From positions 1 through 5,068 of the forward strand of contig CAMNGN010000141.1 in assembly GCA_946538475.1 (NCBI GenBank): 5,068 nucleotides of DNA, in the 5' to 3' direction. The notes under the pieces are model-generated. The model made no database searches, was not told where the DNA came from, and saw nothing but the letters and a program-made list of their open reading frames with translations. Position numbers and translations under genes: made by a program. The DNA comes from an uncultured Blautia sp. (GTDB lineage Bacteria; Bacillota; Clostridia; Lachnospirales; Lachnospiraceae). Shown in pieces: positions 1-5,068 of the stretch; position 1 is the stretch's first letter; each line of letters begins with the position of its first letter.

Positions 1-1
1 C

Positions 2-991
2 TTATTCGTACTCCACAGTTGCCGGCGGCTTCGGTGTATAGTCGAACAGCACGCGATTGATCCCCGGAACCTCGGAAGTGATCCTGCTCACCAGATGATC
101 GATCAGCTCTGCGGGCAGATGCTCTACGGTAACCTCCATAACATCGGTCGTGTTGATCGCGCGGATGATGCACGGCCAGTCAAAGGTTCTCTTGCCGTTC
201 TTTACGCCGGTCGATTTAAAATCGGGAACCACAGTAAAGTACTGCCACACTTTACCCTCAAGTCCGTTCTTCTCAAACTCTTCTCTGAGAATAGCATCGG
301 ACTCTCTTACCGCCTCAAGACGCTCTCTTGTAATTGCACCCGGGCAGCGCACGCCGAGACCCGGGCCAGGGAACGGCTGACGATAAACCATGTTGTCCGG
401 AAGGCCAAGAGCCTTGCCTACTACACGCACCTCATCCTTGAAAAGAATGCGGACCGGCTCAACCAGCTCAAAGCGGGAAGCAATATCCTCGGGCAGACCC
501 CCGGCATTGTGATGCGCTTTGATTCCGCCCTCGCTTTCCAGGATATCCGGCCAGATGGTGCCCTGTGCAAGGAACTCCACGCCTTCAAGTTTTCTGGCTT
601 CGTCCGCAAACACATCGATAAACTCTTCACCGATAATATGACGTTTCTCTTCGGGATCGGAAACTCCCGCAAGCTTATCAAGGAAGCGGTCTACTGCGTC
701 CACGTAGATCAGGTTGGCGTTCATCTGATTTTTGAACACCTCGATAACCTGCTCCGGCTCTCCCTTACGAAGAAGTCCGTGATTGACATGCACGCAAACC
801 AGATTCTGCCCGATAGCTTTGATGAGAAGAGCCGCTACAACGGAAGAATCCACGCCGCCCGACAGAGCCAAAAGCACCTTCTTGTCTCCTACCTGCTCTT
901 TGATCGCAGCAATCTGCTCCGCGATAAATGCCTCTGCAAGCTCCGGGGTTTCGATCCGCTGCATATCTTCGGGGCGTCTGATGTTCTCCAT
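2..991 (-). CDS. guaA: GMP synthase, ATP-pyrophosphatase subunit (no glutaminase domain)
   Basis: Predicted to convert XMP to GMP in the cytoplasm by ATP-dependent adenylation and amination, the last step of de novo GMP synthesis. The 329-residue product shows the PP-loop SGGVDSS (residues 44-50), QGTIWPD (143-149), KAHHN followed by GGLPE (158-168), the strongly conserved RQPFPGPGLGVR (204-215), and the C-terminal KPPATVE (321-327) that ends the GuaA dimerisation domain. Typical bacterial GuaA is about 510-525 residues with an N-terminal class I glutaminase. That domain is absent here, as in archaeal two-subunit enzymes. The frame stays open up to 1048, but the ATG at 989-991 is chosen because AAGGAGG lies nine bases before it and the extra residues look non-coding. 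A separate glutaminase subunit, or free ammonia, would have to supply nitrogen; neither is visible. The family assignment is firm; the two-subunit arrangement is inference. Confidence 0.95.
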   Translation of the reverse strand: MENIRRPEDMQRIETPELAEAFIAEQIAAIKEQVGDKKVLLALSGGVDSSVVAALLIKAIGQNLVCVHVNHGLLRKGEPEQVIEVFKNQMNANLIYVDAVDRFLDKLAGVSDPEEKRHIIGEEFIDVFADEARKLEGVEFLAQGTIWPDILESEGGIKAHHNAGGLPEDIASRFELVEPVRILFKDEVRVVGKALGLPDNMVYRQPFPGPGLGVRCPGAITRERLEAVRESDAILREEFEKNGLEGKVWQYFTVVPDFKSTGVKNGKRTFDWPCIIRAINTTDVMEVTVEHLPAELIDHLVSRITSEVPGINRVLFDYTPKPPATVEYE

Positions 992-1000
992 ACTTGTTGT

Positions 1001-1007
1001 CCTCCTT
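1001..1007 (-). promoter_or_regulatory. Ribosome binding site deciding the guaA start
   Basis: The minus strand reads AAGGAGG nine bases before the ATG at 989-991. It favours this start over the upstream in-frame start at 1048, and so supports a genuine single-domain protein rather than a mis-called start. Confidence 0.85.
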
Positions 1008-1026
1008 ATATAAGTATATGAATAAT

Positions 1027-1185
1027 TACTGCAGTACACCCTAAGCAATCATTGCCCGGGATCTGCGTAACTGCATACAGATGTTACCATTCGCAGCCAA
1101 ACTCAGCACCTGCTGCCCAGTTTGTCCCTGCAGCCAAAAGGCTGCATGGATTCACAGTACATGGACTGTGAGTGGCTGCAAACAT
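1027..1185 (-). other. Structured intergenic segment upstream of guaA (candidate leader RNA or repeat element)
   Basis: No gene is seen here, but inverted repeats are dense. 1173-1182 can pair with 1090-1099 (ten pairs, one G-U), closing a domain of about 90 bases. Within it lie three hairpins: 1152-1158 with 1165-1171 (seven pairs), 1129-1135 with 1140-1146 (seven perfect pairs, four-base loop), and 1104-1108 with 1111-1115. Closer to guaA are 1078-1082 with 1061-1065, the alternative 1083-1087 with 1067-1071, 1045-1048 with 1052-1055 flanked by CCC and GGG, and the ten-base palindrome TACTGCAGTA at 1027-1036. The position suggests a guaA leader RNA, but an interspersed palindromic repeat is equally possible. 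I do not recognise a guanine, ZTP or T-box motif. The strand is assumed from guaA. Confidence 0.45.
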
Positions 1186-1225
1186 GATAAAACAGAGGCA
1201 AATACATTTCTGCATACGCCTCTGT
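1186..1225 (-). terminator. Intrinsic terminator after the STAS gene
   Basis: On the minus strand ACAGAGGC (1225-1218) and GCCTCTGT (1199-1192) form an eight-pair stem with an 18-base loop. It is followed by a short T run (TTTTATC, 1192-1186) that overlaps the stem base by one position. It begins about ten bases after the STAS stop codon. The loop is rather long, but the location and T run fit rho-independent termination. Confidence 0.7.
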
Positions 1226-1234
1226 CCTTTTCAC

Positions 1235-1534
1235 TCACTCTATCGTCAGGATATCTGAGAATCCCGTCACATCGAAAATCTCTTTGACGTCTTCCGATGC
1301 ATTTCTGACGATCATCTCACCCTGCCTGTTCATGACCTTCTGCGCCGTCAGAAGTACACGAAGGCCGGCACTGGAAATATACTGCAGTTTTTCCAGGTCG
1401 AAAATAAGTGTCTCCACTCCGTCAAGGGAACTGTTCAGCTCGCTCTCCAGTACAGGAGATGTAATAGTGTCCAATCTGCCTTCGAGGGCGATGACAAGCT
1501 GCGCACCGTTAACGTCCTTAGATATATTCAGCAT
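1235..1534 (-). CDS. STAS-domain protein, anti-sigma factor antagonist type (SpoIIAA/RsbV-like)
   Basis: This 99-residue cytoplasmic protein consists of a single STAS domain. It shows the early strand with GRLDTITSP (residues 19-27), the hydrophobic strand LIFDLEKLQYI (43-53) and the motif SSAGLRVLL (54-62), followed by a helix and a C-terminal DVTGFSDIL segment. In SpoIIAA and RsbV the serine of this motif is phosphorylated by an anti-sigma kinase, and the unphosphorylated form releases the sigma factor; here Ser54 or Ser55 is the candidate. The length is close to the usual 100-115 residues. The ATG is preceded by AAAGGAG at eight bases' spacing. It lies between the export operon and guaA with its own promoter and terminator. 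The partner kinase, phosphatase and sigma factor are not in the window, so the target is unknown and a role unrelated to sigma factors remains possible. Confidence 0.9.
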   Translation of the reverse strand: MLNISKDVNGAQLVIALEGRLDTITSPVLESELNSSLDGVETLIFDLEKLQYISSAGLRVLLTAQKVMNRQGEMIVRNASEDVKEIFDVTGFSDILTIE

Positions 1535-1542
1535 GTTTGTAG

Positions 1543-1549
1543 CTCCTTT
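1543..1549 (-). promoter_or_regulatory. Ribosome binding site of the STAS gene
   Basis: AAAGGAG on the minus strand, eight bases before the ATG at 1532-1534. It confirms the start. Confidence 0.8.
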
Positions 1550-1571
1550 CTTGCTCCCGTTCCTTTATATT

Positions 1572-1601
1572 ATAATACCCTTTTTGAATTCAGTTGTAAA
1601 C
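1572..1601 (-). promoter_or_regulatory. Promoter of the STAS gene: sigma-A-like, overlapping a sigma-B/sigma-F-like pattern
   Basis: Read on the minus strand, TTTACA (1600-1595) and TATTAT (1577-1572) are separated by 17 bases, a good vegetative promoter; TATAAT follows at 1574-1569 but with a 20-base spacer. The same DNA also reads GTTTAC (1601-1596), 15 bases, GGGTAT (1580-1575). This is close to the known sigma-B pattern GTTTAA-N12-14-GGGTAT and resembles the GG-rich -10 of sigma-F promoters. The start of transcription would fall near 1565, giving a leader of about 30 bases. The presence of a promoter is well supported; which sigma factor uses it is not settled. Confidence 0.7.
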
Positions 1602-1638
1602 AGCGGTTTCACTTTTTCGTCTGAAGTGATTGTAAACA
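1594..1638 (-). repeat. Nine-base direct repeat TGTTTACAA, two copies 36 bases apart
   Basis: TGTTTACAA occurs on the minus strand at 1602-1594, where it contains the -35 element, and again at 1638-1630. The spacing is 36 bases, about three and a half helical turns. It could be a regulator site, a duplicated -35 or chance in an A+T-rich region. Confidence 0.4.
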
Positions 1639-1642
1639 TTTT

Positions 1643-1679
1643 CGAAACAACTGCACAAAATCCACAGCATTTTGCACAG
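1643..1679 (-). terminator. Probable terminator of the ABC exporter operon
   Basis: On the minus strand CTGTGCAAAAT (1679-1669) pairs with ATTTTGTGCAG (1661-1651) over eleven positions, two of them G-U. The loop is seven bases and is followed by TTGTTTCG. It starts six bases after the stop codon of the second transporter. The stem is A+T-rich and the T run is interrupted, so termination may be incomplete. Confidence 0.6.
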
Positions 1680-1685
1680 CCGGTC

Positions 1686-3860
1686 TTACAGTTGCTGCCG
1701 CGCCACCATATCCGCAAACAGCCCGTTTTTCGCCATAAGCTCCTCATACGTGCCCTCTTCGAGCACCTTTCCGTTGCCCAGATACAAGATCCGGCTGCAG
1801 CTGCGGATCGTCGAAAGCCTGTGCGCGATGACCACACGCGTACAGTGCAGCTCATCGAGAGCCTGCGTCACTTTCTTCTGCGCAATGTTGTCCAGAGCCG
1901 ATGTCGCTTCGTCAAAGATCAGGATGGACGGCCTCGGCGCAATAGCTCTGGCGATCATCAGCCTCTGCTTCTGCCCGCCCGAAATGCCGCCCTGGCCTTC
2001 CGAGATCATCGTGTACATGCCCATCGGCATCTCGCGGATGTCTTCGGCAATGCAGGCGATCTCCGCCGCCTCCCAGGCCTTGTCCATGGGAAGAGAAGGC
2101 GCCGATATCGTGATGTTCGAATAGATGCTGTCGTTGAAAAGCGCACCGCTCTGCATGACCGTCCCGATCTTGCGCCGAAGCGACCTGAGGTCAAGCTGGT
2201 CGAGCCTGCGCCCGTCATAGAAGATCGCACCGCGCTCGGGCTTTTCAAATCCGAGAAGGAGCCTGACCAGCGTCGATTTGCCGCACCCCGAGGGCCCGAC
2301 GATGGCCACATATTCCCCCGACTTGATCTTCAAAGAGAGATCGTCGATGATCTTCTCCCCGTCCTTCACATAGCGGAATGTCACATTGTTCAGTTCTATA
2401 TTTCCCTTCAGATCCGTCACCATGATACCATGATCGGCGGTCTCGGGGACAGTATCCAGTATCGGCGAAGCCATATCGAGCACCGGCTTGATGCGGGCAA
2501 ACACCATCACTACGGATGCCAGCGACGCAAAAGCGCCCATGACCATACCGTACGCCGCGTTGAAAGACATATAGTCCTTCATCGTGACCGCTCCCGCAAG
2601 GGCGATGCTGTACAGAACGATCGTTCCGAGCATTCGGATCGCCTCGTTAAGCACACTGTTGACCTTGAGGATGAGCGGCGGGCTGTACTGCAGTGCAGCC
2701 GATTTATTGTACTCCTGTGCCCAGTGGGCAAAGATCCTCTTCTCGGCGCCCGCAAGCCTGATCTTCTGGATACCGTTCACCAGCGCGACCGAAAGGCCCA
2801 GCGTCTTTGCGTCCTGCTCCATCATCTTCTTCTGTCTGCCCATTTCCAGGATGACGGTCATGCACGAAAAGCCCACCGTCAGCAGAATAAGAACCAGAGA
2901 CGGCACCACCAGCACCGGCGTATACCGGAAGATCTGCGTGATATACAGCAGCGACATGAGTGACGGAAGTCCCGACGAAAGCACCGCGCTCGTAAGTGCG
3001 GAGCAAAGCGAGTTTACCGACTGCATCCTCGAGGACAATTCACCCGAGTTATACTGCCTGAAAAAGTCAGGCGGCATGGAAAGCAGCCTCATCATGGTTG
3101 CCGATTCGATATTCAGTTTCAAACGTGTCTGCACACAGCCGGTGATCAGGTTCTGCCCGGCCGAAACGATCAGCATACTGATCTTTACACACACCATAAA
3201 AACAGCCATCGCTGCCAGGACCGACACGTTCTTGCTCTCGAGCACCGGGCCGAAAAGCAGGAAGGTGAGCCTCGGAACCAGAAAACCCACTCCGATACTG
3301 ACCAGCGAAACTCCGGCGATCAGAATGATATCCGCCATCCGCAGGCATCCCAGAAGGTACCTTGCAAGGATCGGGATAGACATTTTTTTCTGTGGAAACG
3401 GCCGGTAAAAACAATAAGCATCTCTCTTTATCGTATCCGCGTTTGATCTGCCTATAAAATAGGAATCTCCCGTCGCGGGATTATAGCACCTGTAACGGCT
3501 GAACCCCGATGGGATAAGCGCCACAGGGGTATCTCCGTCCTTAAGGAAGCCCAAAAAAGCTCCGGCCCCGTCGCTGTACCATTTTCCGTCGAGGGCCACC
3601 TTTCTGTACATCATTCCCTGAGGAGAAAGCGCATAATCGAGCCTTCCCTCCAGCGTATCGATCTTTTTCGGCGCTTCCCTGTATTCCAGATGATAAAACC
3701 GGAGGATCTTTTCAAGCGCGTTCGCCGTCAGCGCATGGTCATCTGCCATATAGGACTGCCTGGAGCCCAAAATGGTAGTAGCCGCCTCCTTGAGGGATTC
3801 GCGGAAGATCTTGTCATCTTCGGCTTTCCTCTGGCGGATCTGTTCGTCAAACCAACCCAA
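1686..3860 (-). CDS. NHLP-type peptide export ABC transporter, permease/ATPase subunit (no peptidase)
   Basis: This 724-residue inner-membrane exporter is probably a half-transporter working with the neighbour encoded upstream. Residues 1-165 form a soluble region beginning GWFDEQIRQR and ending near FYRPFP. It lacks the Cys/His peptidase motifs of C39 domains. Six hydrophobic segments follow, at about 176-200, 211-236, 294-312, 316-338, 409-427 and 432-455. The ATPase domain has Walker A GPSGCGKST (522-530), Q-loop Gln570, signature ISGGQ (626-630), Walker B ILIFDE (646-651), D-loop SALD (654-657) and His680, so it should be active. This layout matches the peptidase-less member of NHLM/NHLP bacteriocin exporter pairs. 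The start is TTG at 3858-3860, supported by GGGAGG eight bases upstream and by no nearby ATG. It is 40 bases downstream of the first transporter with no evident promoter between, so co-transcription is likely. The ABC exporter assignment is firm; the NHLP class is recalled from family architecture and the cargo is unknown. Confidence 0.88.
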   Translation of the reverse strand: MGWFDEQIRQRKAEDDKIFRESLKEAATTILGSRQSYMADDHALTANALEKILRFYHLEYREAPKKIDTLEGRLDYALSPQGMMYRKVALDGKWYSDGAGAFLGFLKDGDTPVALIPSGFSRYRCYNPATGDSYFIGRSNADTIKRDAYCFYRPFPQKKMSIPILARYLLGCLRMADIILIAGVSLVSIGVGFLVPRLTFLLFGPVLESKNVSVLAAMAVFMVCVKISMLIVSAGQNLITGCVQTRLKLNIESATMMRLLSMPPDFFRQYNSGELSSRMQSVNSLCSALTSAVLSSGLPSLMSLLYITQIFRYTPVLVVPSLVLILLTVGFSCMTVILEMGRQKKMMEQDAKTLGLSVALVNGIQKIRLAGAEKRIFAHWAQEYNKSAALQYSPPLILKVNSVLNEAIRMLGTIVLYSIALAGAVTMKDYMSFNAAYGMVMGAFASLASVVMVFARIKPVLDMASPILDTVPETADHGIMVTDLKGNIELNNVTFRYVKDGEKIIDDLSLKIKSGEYVAIVGPSGCGKSTLVRLLLGFEKPERGAIFYDGRRLDQLDLRSLRRKIGTVMQSGALFNDSIYSNITISAPSLPMDKAWEAAEIACIAEDIREMPMGMYTMISEGQGGISGGQKQRLMIARAIAPRPSILIFDEATSALDNIAQKKVTQALDELHCTRVVIAHRLSTIRSCSRILYLGNGKVLEEGTYEELMAKNGLFADMVARQQL

Positions 3861-3868
3861 CGCTTTTT

Positions 3869-3878
3869 CCTCCCTCCT
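3869..3878 (-). promoter_or_regulatory. Ribosome binding site supporting a TTG start
   Basis: The purine-rich run AGGAGGGAGG on the minus strand offers two overlapping Shine-Dalgarno matches. GGGAGG (3874-3869) lies eight bases before the TTG at 3858-3860, and AGGAGG (3878-3873) lies twelve bases before it. It decides the non-ATG start. Confidence 0.75.
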
Positions 3879-3901
3879 CTCTATATTTGAATCGCCGTAA
3901 A

Positions 3902-5068
3902 CTATTCATTCGTCACCAGCGACGTGTAAAGTCCGCCTTTGGCGTAAAGTTCTTCATGCGTACCTCTCTCCGCCACCATTCCGTGATCGAGCACCACGAT
4001 CTCGTCGCAGTCCCTTATGGTGGAGAGTCTGTGCGCTACCACTATGCATGTGATACCTCTGTCCGCGATAGCCTTGACAACGTTGTACTCCGTCTTCGCG
4101 TCGAGCGCCGAAGTCGCCTCGTCAAGGATGATGATGGTGGGATCCTGCGCCAGCACCCGGGCCAGCTCAAGCCGCTGCCTCTGGCCTCCCGAAAGGTCAT
4201 TTCCACCCTCGGTCAGATGACTCTCATATCCACCCTCACGCTTCATGATATCCTCATGGATCTGCGCATCCCGCGCCGCCATGATGATCTCAAAATCTGC
4301 TATCGTGGAATCCCACATACGGATGTTCTCGGCGATCGTGTCCTCAAAAAGAACGATGTCCTGGTCGACGACCGCCAGCGACCCGGTAAATACGCCCCTG
4401 TCGATCTCACTGATCGGCTTTCCGTCAAACAAAATCTCGCCGCTCCAGGGCTCATGAAGCCCCGAGATCAGCTTAGCGATGGTCGATTTACCACAGCCCG
4501 AAGCTCCGACAAACGCGACCCTGCTGCCCGGCTTGATGCTCATACTAAAGTCCTTGATGAGAGGAGGCCGAAGCGGAGCGTATCCAAAGGTCAGATTTTT
4601 GATCTCCACCGCGCCTGAAAGCTTGGAATAGCTCTCCGGCGTTACATTGGACCCGGTATGGGAAGGTGCATCGGGATACTCCATGACATCTTCCACTCTC
4701 TCCATGTCCGTGCGCATCTCCTGCAATGTCTGGCCTGCCCCGATCAGTGTCGACACCGGGCTCATAAACGCAGCCAGATAGCTCTGGAACATGTAGATCA
4801 TACCCACGGTGAACTCGCCCTGTATGGTCAGATAGACGCCGAGCACCATGACAATGATGTCCGCGACCGTCGACAGGATCGGCGAGATCAGCCCGACAGT
4901 AACGTTGAGTCTTTCAAACCGCACCGTCTGCTCGTTCACGGATGCCTGCAGCCCGGACCAGTGTCTGAAAAAGCCGTTTTCGGCTCCGCTGGCCTTGATG
5001 GTCTCGACCATCCTGATCCCGTTGATCGTCATGGCCGAAAGCTTGCCGCTGTCACGCTGCTGCACACG
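3902..5068 (-). CDS. NHLP-type peptide export ABC transporter, C-terminal part (gene continues beyond 5068)
   Basis: The reading frame is open to the window edge, so 388 C-terminal residues are seen and the 5' end is missing. Counting from the first complete codon at 5068, the segment opens with the end of the transmembrane domain (NGIRMVETIKASGAE, conserved cytoplasmic helix). Two membrane segments follow, at about 57-81 and 86-110, then a complete ATPase domain: Walker A GASGCGKST (188-196), Q-loop Gln236, signature LSGGQ (292-296), Walker B IIILDE (312-317), D-loop SALD (320-323) and His346. In NHLM/NHLP pairs the first-encoded transporter usually carries an N-terminal C39 peptidase that cuts the leader peptide during export. 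That part, if present, lies outside the window, so the peptidase is inference. Both ATP sites in the pair keep all catalytic motifs. The stop codon TAG at 3902-3904 is 41 bases before the next gene. Confidence 0.88.
   Translation of the reverse strand, partial: RVQQRDSGKLSAMTINGIRMVETIKASGAENGFFRHWSGLQASVNEQTVRFERLNVTVGLISPILSTVADIIVMVLGVYLTIQGEFTVGMIYMFQSYLAAFMSPVSTLIGAGQTLQEMRTDMERVEDVMEYPDAPSHTGSNVTPESYSKLSGAVEIKNLTFGYAPLRPPLIKDFSMSIKPGSRVAFVGASGCGKSTIAKLISGLHEPWSGEILFDGKPISEIDRGVFTGSLAVVDQDIVLFEDTIAENIRMWDSTIADFEIIMAARDAQIHEDIMKREGGYESHLTEGGNDLSGGQRQRLELARVLAQDPTIIILDEATSALDAKTEYNVVKAIADRGITCIVVAHRLSTIRDCDEIVVLDHGMVAERGTHEELYAKGGLYTSLVTNE

Noticed and set aside
95..1021. Plus-strand open frame (308 codons) opposite guaA
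   Set aside because: It lies almost wholly antisense to a well-conserved GMP synthase and resembles no protein family I know.
992..1048. N-terminal extension of guaA to an in-frame start at 1048
   Set aside because: The extra 19 residues do not resemble GuaA, and the strong ribosome binding site at 1001-1007 lies inside the extension, placed for the ATG at 989-991.
1013..1048. guaA promoter using TATACT (1018-1013) or TTGCTT (1048-1043)
   Set aside because: TATACT would place the transcription start inside the ribosome binding site, and TTGCTT has no acceptable -10 at 16-18 bases. No convincing guaA promoter was found.
1008..1234. Purine (guanine) riboswitch before guaA
   Set aside because: The conserved guanine-riboswitch core (TATA...CCTAAT...GGTTTGGGAGTTTCTACC type) is absent on both strands, and no clear terminator-antiterminator pair precedes the gene.
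1641..1650. Possible Spo0A box (TTTCGAA) upstream of the STAS gene
   Set aside because: It differs from the TGTCGAA core, stands alone, and falls in the tail of the exporter terminator, so it is too weak to call.
1284..2963. Long plus-strand open frame (559 codons) opposite the second transporter
   Set aside because: It is rich in Arg, His and Asp as expected for an antisense shadow of a G+C-rich gene, shows no recognisable domain, and the opposite strand encodes a complete ABC transporter with all motifs.
3887..4618. Plus-strand open frame (243 codons) opposite the first transporter's ATPase domain
   Set aside because: Antisense shadow of conserved Walker and signature motifs, with low-complexity charged composition.
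1..5068. CRISPR arrays, tRNA or rRNA genes, insertion sequences, phage attachment sites
   Set aside because: No regularly spaced repeats, cloverleaf genes, transposase fragments or terminal inverted repeats were seen on either strand.

Overview
All four genes in this window lie on the minus strand, so transcription runs from high to low coordinates. G+C content is moderate, Shine-Dalgarno sites are strong (AGGAGG type), one start codon is TTG, and the proteins look clostridial. Together these suggest a member of the Bacillota, probably of the Lachnospiraceae; the family-level placement is inference.

Positions 5068 to 1686 hold the 3' end of an export operon: two consecutive ABC transporters separated by 40 bases. 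The first, cut by the window edge, has the last membrane segments and a complete ATPase domain. The second is complete, with an unusual soluble N-terminal region of about 165 residues, six membrane segments and an ATPase domain. The pair fits the tandem exporters of NHLP/NHLM-type (nitrile-hydratase-leader-peptide) peptide natural product systems. In those systems one protein carries a leader peptidase and the other does not. The precursor peptide and tailoring enzymes are not in this window; if present they should lie beyond 5068. A hairpin just after the second transporter's stop codon probably ends the operon.

Positions 1685 to 1235 hold a small STAS-domain protein of the anti-sigma-factor-antagonist (SpoIIAA/RsbV) type. 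It has its own promoter region, in which a sigma-A-like promoter overlaps a match to the sigma-B/sigma-F promoter pattern, and its own terminator. No anti-sigma kinase, phosphatase or sigma factor is visible here.

Positions 1234 to 992 are a gap of about 243 bases without a gene. It holds the STAS terminator and then a dense set of inverted repeats that could fold into a branched RNA ahead of guaA. I could not match it to a known riboswitch class.

Positions 991 to 2 encode a GMP synthase made only of the ATP-pyrophosphatase and dimerisation parts, with no glutaminase domain. This housekeeping gene probably marks the edge of the peptide-export cluster.

The most notable points are the candidate NHLP-type exporter pair, the nearby sigma-antagonist gene with a sigma-B/F-like promoter, the structured intergenic segment before guaA, and the single-domain form of GuaA.
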